Below, one piece after another: positions 44,901-54,219 of a stretch of 64,000 bases of DNA. This DNA comes from Bacteroidales bacterium (GTDB taxonomy: Bacteria; Bacteroidota; Bacteroidia; Bacteroidales; F082), in the NCBI GenBank assembly GCA_019454985.1, contig JACFNF010000007.1:1-64000 (forward strand). The letters are read 5' to 3'. The position numbers were made by a program, and so were the translations under genes. Position 1 is the stretch's first letter; each line of letters begins with the position of its first letter. The notes below the pieces were generated by a model. It saw only the letters and a list, made by a program, of their open reading frames with translations. It did not search any database and was not told the DNA's origin.

Positions 44901-46750
44901 ATGCTTGCCGAAAAACATGCGATATTTCGCAAGGAGTTCTTTTGATTGTTCTTCTCCTTCTCGGTTGGGCTGTGTTGTCGCACGTGCCAAACAATATTCT
45001 TTCGTGGGACATTTTTGGGTATTATCTCTATCTGCCCTTTACTTTCATCTACCATGATCTTGGCCTGCGCAACTTCGAGGTAGTACAAAATATTCTGGAT
45101 CAATATCATAATACTCAATGGTTTTATCAGGCGCTGCCTCAGGAAGCCGGCCATTGGGTGATGAAATATCCCATGGGGATGGCCGTTCTCTATTTACCCT
45201 GGTTTTTCACTGGCCATCTTTGGGCGCTCGCCTCGGGCTTCCCTGCTGACGGTTTCTCAACGCCTTACCAGCTAAGTCTGCTTTATGGCAGTTTCGTTTA
45301 CACAGCCATTGGACTGATTTATTTCAGGAAAAGTTTGCGCAATTTTTTTAATCCCGTCATTACCTCTATCGTACTGATTTCCATAGTTTTTGGGACTAAC
45401 TTCATGGTTCTTACCGTTTTTCACGGACAGGGATTGATGTCGCACAATTATCTTTTCTTTCTATTCAGTCTGTTGCTTTGGAACACACTTCGTTGGCACG
45501 AAAAGCCCGATTGGCTGCACACGCTGGCCATTGGATTCATCATTGGTTTGTCGGCTTTGAGTCGTTCGACTGAAATTTTAGTGGCCGGCATCCCTTTGCT
45601 CTGGGGAGTAGCCGACCCAAAAACATTCAAAGAAAAATGGCAGTTGATCGTGCAACATAAAACGAAAATTGCCGTCATCATTCTCGTTGTTGCAGCCATT
45701 GGAAGCCTGCAATTGTTTTATTATAAAGTATATGCAGGCAAATTCCTTTTCAACAGTTATGGCGCCAATGCCGGCGAAGGCATGGAATTTCTGCATCCCT
45801 ACATTTTGGAGGTTTTGTTCAGTTTTCGCAAAGGCTGGTTAATCTACACCCCGATGATGGGTTTATCGCTGCTTGGTTTCGTTAGTCTTTACCGCAGTCG
45901 TAAAGAGTTGTTCTGGAGCATCTTTCTTTTCTTCATCGTTTCCTTTTATGTCATTGCCAGTTGGTCGTGCTGGTGGTATGCCGACAGTTACAGTCAGCGC
46001 CCGCTTATTCCGATGTATGTCTTTTTGTCGTTGCCATTGGGGTTTCTGATTCAGAACCTTTTTGATAAAGGCCGGATAACACGCTGGTTGATTTTAACTG
46101 TATTGGCAGTTTTGCTCGGTTTCAACCTCTTTCAGAGCTGGCAGTTTCTTCATGGAATCATTCACAGTTCGCGGATGACACAGCCTTATTACGAAGCTGT
46201 TTTTCTCAAAACAAAGATTCCCGAGGGTGCCACAAAGCTTTTGCTCATTGACCGTAACAAAGACCCAAAGCTAATTTTCGAAGAAGACAGCTTCGATGCC
46301 AGAACCATTGTTGTTCAGAATCTTGAGGCTGATGCTGCTGCCCGCCCCTCGCCGGATGGGTCAATGGCCGTGGAACTAAGGCCGGATAATCCCTTCTCAC
46401 CGGCCATTGATCTTGTTTACAATCAACATCTTAGCGTCGAAGATTATGGGCTTTTACGAATCAGCGCCCTGGTCTATTGCCAAACCCCACCCGACGATAA
46501 TCCGACAAGTCTTACGGCCACTTTTATGCACAAAATGTTTGCCTATAACTACCGCAACCAAAGGCTCAACAATACCGATACACCTCTTGATCAATGGGTG
46601 GAATTAGAAATGCTTTACCTCATCCCCGAAGTGCGACGACCCGATGATTCTTTCAGGTTCACTGTTTATCACACCGGTCAGATGCCTGTTTGGGTGAAAA
46701 GTGTAAAAATCGAACTTCTCGAACCCAAAAACAGCTCGCGAATTCGATAA
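44897..46750 (+). CDS. Polytopic membrane protein with C-terminal soluble domain, probable glycosyltransferase
   Basis: 617 residues, translationally coupled to the previous gene (ATGA overlap). About eleven TM helices occupy the first ~430 residues. The first loop has SWDIFGYYLYLP, an aromatic/acidic pattern seen in PMT/ArnT-like (GT39/GT83) enzymes, and LSRSTEILVAGIP and WWYADSYSQRPLIP fall at later loops. The C-terminal ~180 residues are soluble, beta-rich and probably periplasmic. I cannot place it in a named family with certainty. As last gene of the MBOAT operon it probably adds or modifies sugars on the same exported glycan. Confidence 0.75.
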   Translation: MNACRKTCDISQGVLLIVLLLLGWAVLSHVPNNILSWDIFGYYLYLPFTFIYHDLGLRNFEVVQNILDQYHNTQWFYQALPQEAGHWVMKYPMGMAVLYLPWFFTGHLWALASGFPADGFSTPYQLSLLYGSFVYTAIGLIYFRKSLRNFFNPVITSIVLISIVFGTNFMVLTVFHGQGLMSHNYLFFLFSLLLWNTLRWHEKPDWLHTLAIGFIIGLSALSRSTEILVAGIPLLWGVADPKTFKEKWQLIVQHKTKIAVIILVVAAIGSLQLFYYKVYAGKFLFNSYGANAGEGMEFLHPYILEVLFSFRKGWLIYTPMMGLSLLGFVSLYRSRKELFWSIFLFFIVSFYVIASWSCWWYADSYSQRPLIPMYVFLSLPLGFLIQNLFDKGRITRWLILTVLAVLLGFNLFQSWQFLHGIIHSSRMTQPYYEAVFLKTKIPEGATKLLLIDRNKDPKLIFEEDSFDARTIVVQNLEADAAARPSPDGSMAVELRPDNPFSPAIDLVYNQHLSVEDYGLLRISALVYCQTPPDDNPTSLTATFMHKMFAYNYRNQRLNNTDTPLDQWVELEMLYLIPEVRRPDDSFRFTVYHTGQMPVWVKSVKIELLEPKNSSRIR

Positions 46751-46825
46751 ACATCCGCCTGACATTCGATTTTGACAATATTTCCTGTCGTTGATTTTTT
46801 GCTTGTTTCAAACAAAAAAAATACG

Positions 46826-46833
46826 TAATATTG
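46826..46833 (+). promoter_or_regulatory. Possible -7 box for the TPR protein gene
   Basis: TAATATTG is one mismatch from TAnnTTTG and lies 12 bases before the ATG at 46846; a TTG at 46803-46805 lies 20 bases upstream. Confidence 0.35.
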
Positions 46834-46845
46834 AAGAAAAATAGC

Positions 46846-48234
46846 ATGAAAAAAACAATCCGTTTGTTACTCTTTATGCTACTGACGTGTGCCGGTGTTT
46901 CTGCACAACCAAGTCAGGCAAAAATTGACAGTCTCATTCGCATATTGAGCACACAATCTGGTCAGGAAAGAGTACTCACCTTGATTCAATTGTCGGAAGC
47001 ATACCGCGAGATCAGCGCCAAAAAGACTTATGAAACAGCCGATAGTGCCAGCCGCTATGCCGATGAGGCCGGTTTGAACAACATGCAGGGTACCATTCTT
47101 TTATCCATTGGGAAAAGTGCAACCATTTTGGGCGATTATCCAATGGCGCTCGACTATTTGGGAAAAGCGGTCAAGGCATTTGAGAAATCAGAAAATTTTA
47201 AGGGGCTGATTAACAGTAATATCAGCATTGCTAATGTGTATAAAAATATGGCTGAATACACCGAAGCAGATAAGTTTTACATCAAAGCTATCCATTTGGC
47301 TCAAGAGAATAGTCTCGTGAGTCATGAAGCCGCTTCGGAATTAAATCGCGGAAATATGTTTTTTGCCATTGGAGATTACACCCGGGCCATGGAGAGTTAT
47401 CAGGCAACAAAAAAACTTTATGAAAGCCTCAACGACTCCGGTCGTCTGGCATCATCGCTCTCCAATATTGGTTTGATTTATTGGCAATGGAACAAAAACG
47501 ATCTGGCCCTCGAAATGCTTCTGAGGTCAAAAGATATTTTTGAAGAGAAAAAAAATTACGTGGAATTGGGCAAAATCTATAATAACATCGGACGACTCTA
47601 TCATCAGGATTTTCATGATACGACCAAAGCTTTGGAATATTATCAAAAGTCGCTAAAAATACGCGAAGAGATTGGCAATCAACTTGGTATAGCTGTTGTG
47701 CTGGCCAATATAGGCTCCGTTTACCGCGATAATCAACAATATGAAAAAGCATTTGAATATTTTGACCGCTCCCTGTCCATCAGCCGCATGATTGGCTATA
47801 AAGAAGGTATTTTGTTGGGAACTTTCTATTCGGGAATGGCATATCAAAAGAAAAAGAATTACGAAAAGTCCAATATTTTGATGGACAGTGCATATAACAT
47901 GTCGAAACGTTATGGTATCAACAATTACTTACCGATGATTAATGAGGCCAAGCTGAACAATTATGCTGCTTTGGGTCAATATCCGGAGTTTTTGGCCGAG
48001 TTTAAAGAATACCAAGCCCGACATGAAAGTTTAAAGTCAGAAGTGGACGAGTTGCGGTTTTCTGAGTTGGAAGCGCGAAATGAAGCTGAACGTACAAAAA
48101 AAACACTCGAAAAAATAGAATCAGAAAACCGACAGTACCAACATCAGATGATTAGTCGTAATTCACTCATCGGTTTTTTGTTGCTCATTATTTTTGCCTT
48201 GACGGTTGCTGTTGTCGCCCAAAATAAAAAATAG
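46846..48234 (+). CDS. Exported TPR-repeat protein ending in a single TM helix
   Basis: 462 residues from the ATG at 46846. Signal peptide (MKKTIRLLLFMLLTCAGVSAQ), then at least seven TPR units (YNNIGRLYHQDFHDTTKALEY-type helices) over ~40-370, a coiled coil (ELRFSELEARNEAERTKKTLEKIE, ~395-430), and a TM helix (SLIGFLLLIIFALTVAVVAQ) followed directly by Asn-Lys-Lys and the stop. In Bacteroidota this layout normally continues into a histidine kinase or LuxR-type domain; here nothing follows, so it could be a periplasmic sensor that signals through a partner, or a truncated member. It is not a frameshift as far as I can see: no kinase sequence follows, as purF begins 10 bases on. Confidence 0.8.
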   Translation: MKKTIRLLLFMLLTCAGVSAQPSQAKIDSLIRILSTQSGQERVLTLIQLSEAYREISAKKTYETADSASRYADEAGLNNMQGTILLSIGKSATILGDYPMALDYLGKAVKAFEKSENFKGLINSNISIANVYKNMAEYTEADKFYIKAIHLAQENSLVSHEAASELNRGNMFFAIGDYTRAMESYQATKKLYESLNDSGRLASSLSNIGLIYWQWNKNDLALEMLLRSKDIFEEKKNYVELGKIYNNIGRLYHQDFHDTTKALEYYQKSLKIREEIGNQLGIAVVLANIGSVYRDNQQYEKAFEYFDRSLSISRMIGYKEGILLGTFYSGMAYQKKKNYEKSNILMDSAYNMSKRYGINNYLPMINEAKLNNYAALGQYPEFLAEFKEYQARHESLKSEVDELRFSELEARNEAERTKKTLEKIESENRQYQHQMISRNSLIGFLLLIIFALTVAVVAQNKK

Positions 48235-48244
48235 CCTTTCTCTT

Positions 48245-50146
48245 TTAATAAGCTCTTTCGTTTCGTCCTTCGATAAAATTGATAAAAGAGCGGTTCACCA
48301 CTTTGTTGCCGCCCGGAGTGGGATAATTTCCGGTGAAATACCAATCGCCCCGATGATCGGGCGAAGCTGTATGAAGGTTTTCGATACTTTGATAAACCAC
48401 TGTTATCTTGGCTTTAACTCCCGAAGGCGTAATCATCTTTGCAATTCTTTCCGAAATCTGTTCGGCTGTAAAAGGTTTGTAAATCATTTTTACATGATTC
48501 ACCATTTCTTCTTTTGGAAGTTTTTCCTGTGTTTTGCATAAACGGTAAACCTCGTTGATAACGGATTCGCGCCGGGTATCACGAAGTAATGAGATGGCCG
48601 CTCTGAAAGCAATGAAATCACTGAGCTTGGTCATATCAATACCATAGCAGTCCGGATAACGGATTTGGGGTGCGGAAGAGGCAATGATGATGTGTTTTGG
48701 TTCAAGGCGGTCGAGTATTCGCACGATACTGTTGCGCAATGTTGTACCCCGGACGATGGAATCGTCGAGTACCACCAGATTGTCCACACCCGGAATGACA
48801 ACGCCGTAGGTCACGTCGTAAATATGTGCCACAAGATCATCGCGTTGGTTGTCCTGGGTAATAAAGGTTCGCAGTTTCATATCTTTCACGGCGATGTCGT
48901 CAACGCGTAACCTAACTTCAAAAATTTCGTCAAGGAGTTCTTTGGTCAGCTTCCCACCCAAAGCCACAATCTGATCTTTTTTTATTTCATGACTATAGCG
49001 GTTCAGTTCCTGAACCATTCCTCTGAATGCGGCCGAAGCCGTGTTGGGAATATAGCTGAAAACGGTATTTTTCAGGTCATAATCAATGGCTTTCAGCACA
49101 AGAGGGGTCATCAAATTGCCCAAAGCTTTCCGTTCCTGATAGATGTCGGGGTCTGTTCCACGGGAGAAATAGATACGTTCGAAAGAGCAGCTTTTTTTCT
49201 CGCCGGGCTGTTTGAAAACCTGCTCCGACCAACTTCCGTTTTTTTTGATGATCAAGGCGTGCCCGGGCTTTAATTCGCTTATTTGCCGTGCTTTAAGGTT
49301 AAAAGCCGTAAGGATAGGAGGTCTTTCCGAAGCTGCCACCACCACTTCGTCGTCAGCATAATAATAAGCAGGTCTGATGCCGTTCGGGTCGCGCATCACA
49401 AATGCATCGCCGTGTCCGAACATGCCACCAATGACGTAGCCGCCATCCCAATATTGTGAGCTTTCTTCCAAAATAGAGCACACATCAAGTTCCTCGGCAA
49501 TCTTATGGGTAATTTCACGCTTACTGTATCCCGAGCTGCGGTATTTTGTATAGATACGTTCGTTTTCCTGGTCGAGAAAATGACCAATCTTTTCCAACAC
49601 CGTCACCGTATCAGAAGTTTCCACTGGATATTGTCCCAGCTCCACCAATTTGTTGAACAGCTCGTCCACATTGGTCATATTGAAATTGCCTGCCAACACT
49701 AAGTTCTTAGTTTTCCAGTTGTTGGCTCTCACAAAAGGGTGTAGGTTCTTGATGTTGTTTTGTCCAAAAGTGCCATATCGCAAATGACCCATCATCAGTT
49801 CGCCCGTAAAATCAATATTTTCTTTCAGCCATTGGACATCATTCAGGCGCGAGGGGGTTTTCTCTTTAATCAATGAAAGGCTGTCGTACACTTGATTGAA
49901 AATATCACGGATGGGTGTACTTGAGTTTGAACGGATACGGCTGATGTATTTTTGACCAGGAGGCATATCGAATTTGATGCCGGCAATACCGGCCCCATCC
50001 TGGCCACGGTTGTGCTGTTTTTGTACCAGCAAATGCAACTTGCTCAAACCATAAAAGGAAGTGCCGTACTTACCTAAATAATATTCGAGAGGCTTGAGAA
50101 GGCGAATCATGGCAATGCCACATTCATGTTTGATTTGATCGCTCAT
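48245..50146 (-). CDS. purF: Amidophosphoribosyltransferase, long Bacteroidota form
   Basis: This enzyme makes phosphoribosylamine from PRPP and glutamine, the first step of purine synthesis. The 633 residues exceed the ~470-505 of standard PurF. The class-II glutaminase half has Cys9 (HECGIAMIRL), RGQDGAGIAG and GHLRYGTFGQ. The canonical NGNLTN reads GNFNMTN. The phosphoribosyltransferase half has YFSRGTDPDIYQERKALG and the PRPP loop VVLDDSIVRGTTLR. Extra sequence lies in both halves and at the C-terminus. An eight-residue leader precedes Cys9, so processing would be needed to expose an N-terminal Cys. This long type may coexist with a standard PurF elsewhere and have a modified role. purB lies 700 bases away in the opposite direction. 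Confidence 0.9.
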   Translation of the reverse strand: MSDQIKHECGIAMIRLLKPLEYYLGKYGTSFYGLSKLHLLVQKQHNRGQDGAGIAGIKFDMPPGQKYISRIRSNSSTPIRDIFNQVYDSLSLIKEKTPSRLNDVQWLKENIDFTGELMMGHLRYGTFGQNNIKNLHPFVRANNWKTKNLVLAGNFNMTNVDELFNKLVELGQYPVETSDTVTVLEKIGHFLDQENERIYTKYRSSGYSKREITHKIAEELDVCSILEESSQYWDGGYVIGGMFGHGDAFVMRDPNGIRPAYYYADDEVVVAASERPPILTAFNLKARQISELKPGHALIIKKNGSWSEQVFKQPGEKKSCSFERIYFSRGTDPDIYQERKALGNLMTPLVLKAIDYDLKNTVFSYIPNTASAAFRGMVQELNRYSHEIKKDQIVALGGKLTKELLDEIFEVRLRVDDIAVKDMKLRTFITQDNQRDDLVAHIYDVTYGVVIPGVDNLVVLDDSIVRGTTLRNSIVRILDRLEPKHIIIASSAPQIRYPDCYGIDMTKLSDFIAFRAAISLLRDTRRESVINEVYRLCKTQEKLPKEEMVNHVKMIYKPFTAEQISERIAKMITPSGVKAKITVVYQSIENLHTASPDHRGDWYFTGNYPTPGGNKVVNRSFINFIEGRNERAY

Positions 50147-50173
50147 AGCTCAGAAAGGTGTGACGAAACAGCT

Positions 50174-50181
50174 TAACTTTG
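50174..50181 (+). promoter_or_regulatory. -7 box for the GNAT gene
   Basis: TAACTTTG, 42 bases before the ATG at 50224. Confidence 0.5.
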
Positions 50182-50196
50182 TCCGCAATAAAGTCG

Positions 50197-50204
50197 CAAA
50201 AGTA
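50197..50204 (-). promoter_or_regulatory. -7 box for purF
   Basis: TACTTTTG on the minus strand, 50 bases before the ATG at 50146. It is interleaved with the GNAT box, so the two divergent transcripts overlap by a few tens of bases. Confidence 0.5.
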
Positions 50205-50223
50205 ACAAAAAAGAGTTGACACC

Positions 50224-50682
50224 ATGAAGCCTCTCATCCGATTTGCACAGCTTGCTGACATCCCAATTCTTACACATTTCCAGCTAAAGATGGCCGATGA
50301 AACCGAGTCGCTCCGACTTGATGAATCAACCTTAGCCGCCGGAATTCGTCGCGTTTTTGACGAGCCTGCGAAAGGAAAATATTATGTTGCAGCCGTTAAT
50401 GACGAGATTGTCGGCTCGATGCTGACCACCTATGAATGGAGCGACTGGCGCAATCAAACCGTTTGGTGGATTCAGTCGGTTTATGTGAAACCTGAGTTTC
50501 GCAAAAAAGGCATCTTCAGGGCATTGTTCGAACACGTGCATGCGCTTGCCATGAAAGATAAAGAAGTTGGCGGACTGCGGCTTTATGTGGACAAAAGCAA
50601 TATCGGTGCTCAAGCCACCTACCAAAAAATAGGAATGAACGGCGAACATTATCAAGTGTTTGAGCTGATGAAGACGTTTTAA
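50224..50682 (+). CDS. GNAT-family N-acetyltransferase
   Basis: 152 residues, a single GNAT domain: FAQLADIPILTHFQLKMADE at the N-terminus, beta4 VWWIQSVYVKP, then the acetyl-CoA pyrophosphate loop FRKKGIFRALFEHV (Q/RxxGxG/A type), and GGLRLYVDKSNIGAQATYQKIGM at the C-terminus. It transfers acetyl from acetyl-CoA to an unknown amine in the cytoplasm. It is a single gene between purF (divergent) and purB; no partner gives a clue to the substrate. Confidence 0.9.
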   Translation: MKPLIRFAQLADIPILTHFQLKMADETESLRLDESTLAAGIRRVFDEPAKGKYYVAAVNDEIVGSMLTTYEWSDWRNQTVWWIQSVYVKPEFRKKGIFRALFEHVHALAMKDKEVGGLRLYVDKSNIGAQATYQKIGMNGEHYQVFELMKTF

Positions 50683-50827
50683 GCGGCCAACCCGCCCGGC
50701 CAATCCATCAGCATCGCAAACGGTGACAGACAGTTTAAAAAGGCAAACGTCTTGACTGGGATTGAGACCCCCTATGGCCAACAATGATCAAAATCACAAC
50801 ACATCGTATGGAAGCGGGGTTATTTTG

Positions 50828-50835
50828 TACTTTTG
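50828..50835 (+). promoter_or_regulatory. -7 box for purB
   Basis: TACTTTTG, 20 bases before the purB ATG. Confidence 0.5.
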
Positions 50836-50855
50836 CTTAATATTTCGCCTTATAT

Positions 50856-52214
50856 ATGAATCTGAACGAACTAACGGCTGTTTCGCCCATTGATGGACGC
50901 TACCGTAACAAGCTCAAAAAACTTTCGGATTTTTTTTCTGAGTTTGCCCTCATCCGTTACCGGATGATGGTCGAAGTCGAATATTTCATTGCATTGTGCA
51001 GGCTGCCTTTACCTCAACTTGAGGGTTTCGATGAAGCATATTTTCAACTGTTGCGTGGTCTTTATCTCGATTTTACGGTTGAAAATGCCGTTGAAATCAA
51101 GGCCATCGAGCAAGTGACCAACCACGATGTAAAAGCGGTGGAATATTTCATCAAAAGCCGTTTCGACCAACTTGGGATTTCAGCCTTCAAAGAGTTTGTT
51201 CATTTTGGACTTACTTCGCAGGACATCAACAATGTGGCTCTACCCCTTGCTCTGCGCGATGCCCATCAGAGCGAACTACTTCCGGCTTTTATCAGCCTGA
51301 AAGACAAGCTGAATGAACTTTCAGTTCAATGGAAAAATGTCGCCATGCTTGCCCGAACCCATGGACAGCCGGCAAGCCCCACACGCTTAGGGAAGGAGAT
51401 ATACGTCTTTGTGGAGCGTTTGGAAAACCAGCTTCAGCTTTTAGAGACCATTCCGTTCTCGGCAAAATTTGGCGGTGCAACCGGCAATCTGAACGCCCAT
51501 GCTATTGCCTATCCCGAAATAGATTGGGTTAATTTTTCCAACAGCTTCATCGGCGGGCAGTTAAATCTTCACCGCCAGCAGGTGACCACACAGATTGAAC
51601 ATTACGATTTTTTGGCAGCCTATTTTGATGGCATCAAAAGGTTGAACACCATCCTCACCGACCTGAGCCGCGATGTTTGGATGTATATCATGCTCGACTA
51701 TTTCAAACAGCGCATCAAAGCGGGCGAAGTGGGCTCTTCGGCTATGCCGCACAAGGTGAATCCCATTGATTTTGAAAATGCCGAAGGTAATCTGGGCCTT
51801 GCCAATGCCCTGTTTGAACACCTCAGCAGTAAACTTCCGGTAAGCCGCCTCCAGCGCGACCTGACCGATTCCACTGTAACACGCAATATTGGAATACCGA
51901 TAGGTCATACGCTTTTAGCCATTGCCTCGCTACAACGCGGGCTCGACAAACTCTTGCTCAACGAAAGCCGCATTCAGGCCGATCTCGAAGCAAACTGGGC
52001 AGTGGTTGCCGAAGCCATTCAGACTATTCTGCGGCGCGAACAGGTTGAAGGAGCTTATGAACTCCTCAAAAACCTCACACGCACACATCAGGTAATCAAT
52101 GCCGAATCGTTGGCTCATTTTATCAATCAATTGAATGTAAGCACAAAAGTGAAAGAAGAGCTTGCCCGCTTAACTCCAGATTCCTATACCGGAGTTCAAC
52201 TTTTAAACGACTGA
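50856..52214 (+). CDS. purB: Adenylosuccinate lyase
   Basis: This cytoplasmic enzyme cleaves SAICAR and adenylosuccinate in purine synthesis. The 452 residues belong to the fumarase/aspartase superfamily: SPIDGRYRNKLKKL at the N-terminus, HFGLTSQDINN, ARTHGQPASPTRLGKE (general acid/base His) and the flexible signature loop GSSAMPHKVNPIDFENAEGN with the catalytic Ser. The length and N-terminus match the E. coli-like PurB branch. The ABC exporter gene follows after 2 bases, so they are co-transcribed. Confidence 0.97.
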   Translation: MNLNELTAVSPIDGRYRNKLKKLSDFFSEFALIRYRMMVEVEYFIALCRLPLPQLEGFDEAYFQLLRGLYLDFTVENAVEIKAIEQVTNHDVKAVEYFIKSRFDQLGISAFKEFVHFGLTSQDINNVALPLALRDAHQSELLPAFISLKDKLNELSVQWKNVAMLARTHGQPASPTRLGKEIYVFVERLENQLQLLETIPFSAKFGGATGNLNAHAIAYPEIDWVNFSNSFIGGQLNLHRQQVTTQIEHYDFLAAYFDGIKRLNTILTDLSRDVWMYIMLDYFKQRIKAGEVGSSAMPHKVNPIDFENAEGNLGLANALFEHLSSKLPVSRLQRDLTDSTVTRNIGIPIGHTLLAIASLQRGLDKLLLNESRIQADLEANWAVVAEAIQTILRREQVEGAYELLKNLTRTHQVINAESLAHFINQLNVSTKVKEELARLTPDSYTGVQLLND

Positions 52215-52216
52215 TT

Positions 52217-54037
52217 ATGAGGAAGTTTATCCGTGTTCTTTCATTCATAAAACCTTATTGGGGTTATGCGCTGCTCAATGCTTTCTTCAATATTTTGACG
52301 ATTGTTTTTTCGCTTTTCTCGTTTGCGCTGCTTGTTCCTTTCCTTAATCTTTTGTTTGGCAAAGAGGCATTGGTTACCCAACAACCCGAGTTTGCCTTGA
52401 GCTCCGATGCATTGCTTCAGTATCTCAACTACGAAATCAGCCGCATCATCATTGAAAGTGGCACACATCAAGCCTTACTTTTCATTTGTTTTGTGCTTGT
52501 AACGGCATTTTTCCTGCGCAATGTAGCCCGTTTTATGTCGAGTTTTTTCATGGCCAATGTGAGGGTTGGCGCTGTGAAAGATATGCGCAATGCCATTTAC
52601 AGGCAGCTCCTGATTTTGCCTCTTTCGTTTTACAGCAAGAATAAAAAAGGCGATATTCTGGCTCGCATCACCGGTGATGTGCAGGAAGTGGAATACTCGA
52701 TCATGAACTATTTAGAAGTGCTTGTACGCGACCCGATTACAATTCTCGCCTTTCTTTTTTTCATGCTCTCAATGAGCGTTCAACTCACGCTTTTTGTCTT
52801 GGTTATCCTGCCGGGAACGGGCTATATCATTGGTTTGATCGGGCAAAGCCTGCGCAAAACTTCCAAAGCCGGACAAGCACGAATGGCCGAGATGATGTCG
52901 CATATCGAAGAAAGCATCTCGGGTCTTCGTATCATCAAGGCATTCAATGCCATTGAGTATTCCGACCGAAAATACAAAGAACAAAACAGCCTGTTGTCAA
53001 ATCTGATGATCCGTCTTTACCGGCGTCGCGACCTAAGCTCTCCAATGAGCGAATTTTTGTCATCTGTTGTCATTATCATCGTCCTGTGGTTTGGTGGGAG
53101 AATGGTTTTGGATAACAATCCCAGTATCAGTGCTGCCGACTTCATCACTTATATCATCATCTTCTCGCAGATTATTCCACCGGCCAAAACTTTTGCACAG
53201 GGTTATTACCACATTCAAAAAGGCATTGCTTCGGCCGATCGTATCTTCGAAATTTTAGATGCCGAAGAAGTGATCGTTCAAAAACCTGGCGCTCAACCGA
53301 TTCATGGATTTTCCAATCGTATCGAATATCGCGATGTTGGTTTCAGCTACCAGCGCGACAAAGTGCTCCACAACATCAATCTGACCATCGAAAAAGGGAA
53401 AATCATTGCTTTGGTTGGTGAATCAGGTGGTGGCAAATCAACCTTAGTTGACTTGCTCCCACGATTTTACGACGTCACCGAAGGTCAGATTTTGTTGGAT
53501 GGCATTGATTTGCGTGATTATCGCATTGACGATTTGCGCGGATTGATGGGAATTGTGACACAGGAGAGCATTCTTTTTAACGACACCGTTTTCAACAACA
53601 TTGCTTTCGGGAGTAGTCATGCAACGATGGAAGAGGTAGTGGCTGCTGCCAAAGTAGCCAATGCCCATGATTTTGTAATGCAGCTCGAAAAAGGATATCA
53701 GACCACCATTGGCGATCGGGGTTTAAATCTTTCAGGCGGACAACGCCAGCGACTGAGCATTGCCCGTGCAGTGCTTAAAAATCCGCCAATTCTCATCCTC
53801 GATGAAGCCACTTCTTCGCTCGACACCGAATCGGAACGACTTGTGCAGGAAGCACTTGCACAGGTAATGAGCGCACGCACTTCGGTGGTGATTGCCCACC
53901 GCCTGTCCACAATTCAACATGCCGATGAGATTGTTGTTCTGCAAAAAGGACAAATCGTGGAACGCGGAAAACACGATGATTTGCTTGCAAAAGGCGGTGT
54001 CTATAAACGACTTCACGACCTGCAGTCGTTTAGCTGA
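52217..54037 (+). CDS. ABC exporter, MsbA/lipid-type half-transporter
   Basis: 606 residues: a six-helix ABC transmembrane domain (~1-320) fused to an ATPase domain. The ATPase has Walker A GESGGGKSTLVD, Q-loop VTQESILFND, signature LNLSGGQRQRLSIARA, Walker B LILDEATSSLD and the switch His in IAHRLST. It acts as a homodimer; related proteins flip lipid A core or other lipids, but drugs or peptides cannot be ruled out. It is co-transcribed with purB and followed by tRNA-Arg. Confidence 0.93.
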   Translation: MRKFIRVLSFIKPYWGYALLNAFFNILTIVFSLFSFALLVPFLNLLFGKEALVTQQPEFALSSDALLQYLNYEISRIIIESGTHQALLFICFVLVTAFFLRNVARFMSSFFMANVRVGAVKDMRNAIYRQLLILPLSFYSKNKKGDILARITGDVQEVEYSIMNYLEVLVRDPITILAFLFFMLSMSVQLTLFVLVILPGTGYIIGLIGQSLRKTSKAGQARMAEMMSHIEESISGLRIIKAFNAIEYSDRKYKEQNSLLSNLMIRLYRRRDLSSPMSEFLSSVVIIIVLWFGGRMVLDNNPSISAADFITYIIIFSQIIPPAKTFAQGYYHIQKGIASADRIFEILDAEEVIVQKPGAQPIHGFSNRIEYRDVGFSYQRDKVLHNINLTIEKGKIIALVGESGGGKSTLVDLLPRFYDVTEGQILLDGIDLRDYRIDDLRGLMGIVTQESILFNDTVFNNIAFGSSHATMEEVVAAAKVANAHDFVMQLEKGYQTTIGDRGLNLSGGQRQRLSIARAVLKNPPILILDEATSSLDTESERLVQEALAQVMSARTSVVIAHRLSTIQHADEIVVLQKGQIVERGKHDDLLAKGGVYKRLHDLQSFS

Positions 54038-54088
54038 GCAAAAGAAACCAAATCAAAAAAACGATTTTCTCAATTCAGGAAAAGGCTG

Positions 54089-54096
54089 TAATTTTG
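54089..54096 (+). promoter_or_regulatory. -7 box for tRNA-Arg
   Basis: TAATTTTG ends 10 bases before the tRNA 5' end. Confidence 0.5.
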
Positions 54097-54106
54097 CCAA
54101 CCCATT

Positions 54107-54179
54107 GGCCCCGTAGTTCAATGGATAGAATATCAGATTCCGGTTCTGCAGGTTGGGGGTTCGAGTCCCTCCGGGGTCA
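54107..54179 (+). tRNA. tRNA-Arg (anticodon CCG)
   Basis: A full cloverleaf can be folded: acceptor GGCCCCG (54107-54113) with CGGGGTC (54172-54178) and discriminator A; a 4-bp D stem GTTC/GAAT; anticodon loop TTCCGGT (54138-54144) with CCG at 54140-54142; and T loop TTCGAGT. There is one mismatch at the top of the anticodon stem. The 3' CCA is not encoded. It reads CGG arginine codons. Confidence 0.95.
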
Positions 54180-54184
54180 CATTT

Positions 54185-54219
54185 AAAAAACAGCTAATCA
54201 ATTTGTTAGCTGTTTTTTT
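54185..54219. terminator. Bidirectional terminator after tRNA-Arg
   Basis: ACAGCTAA / TTAGCTGT arms (8-base loop) are flanked by A and T runs. The far side overlaps the stop codon of the convergent TetR-like gene. Confidence 0.85.
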
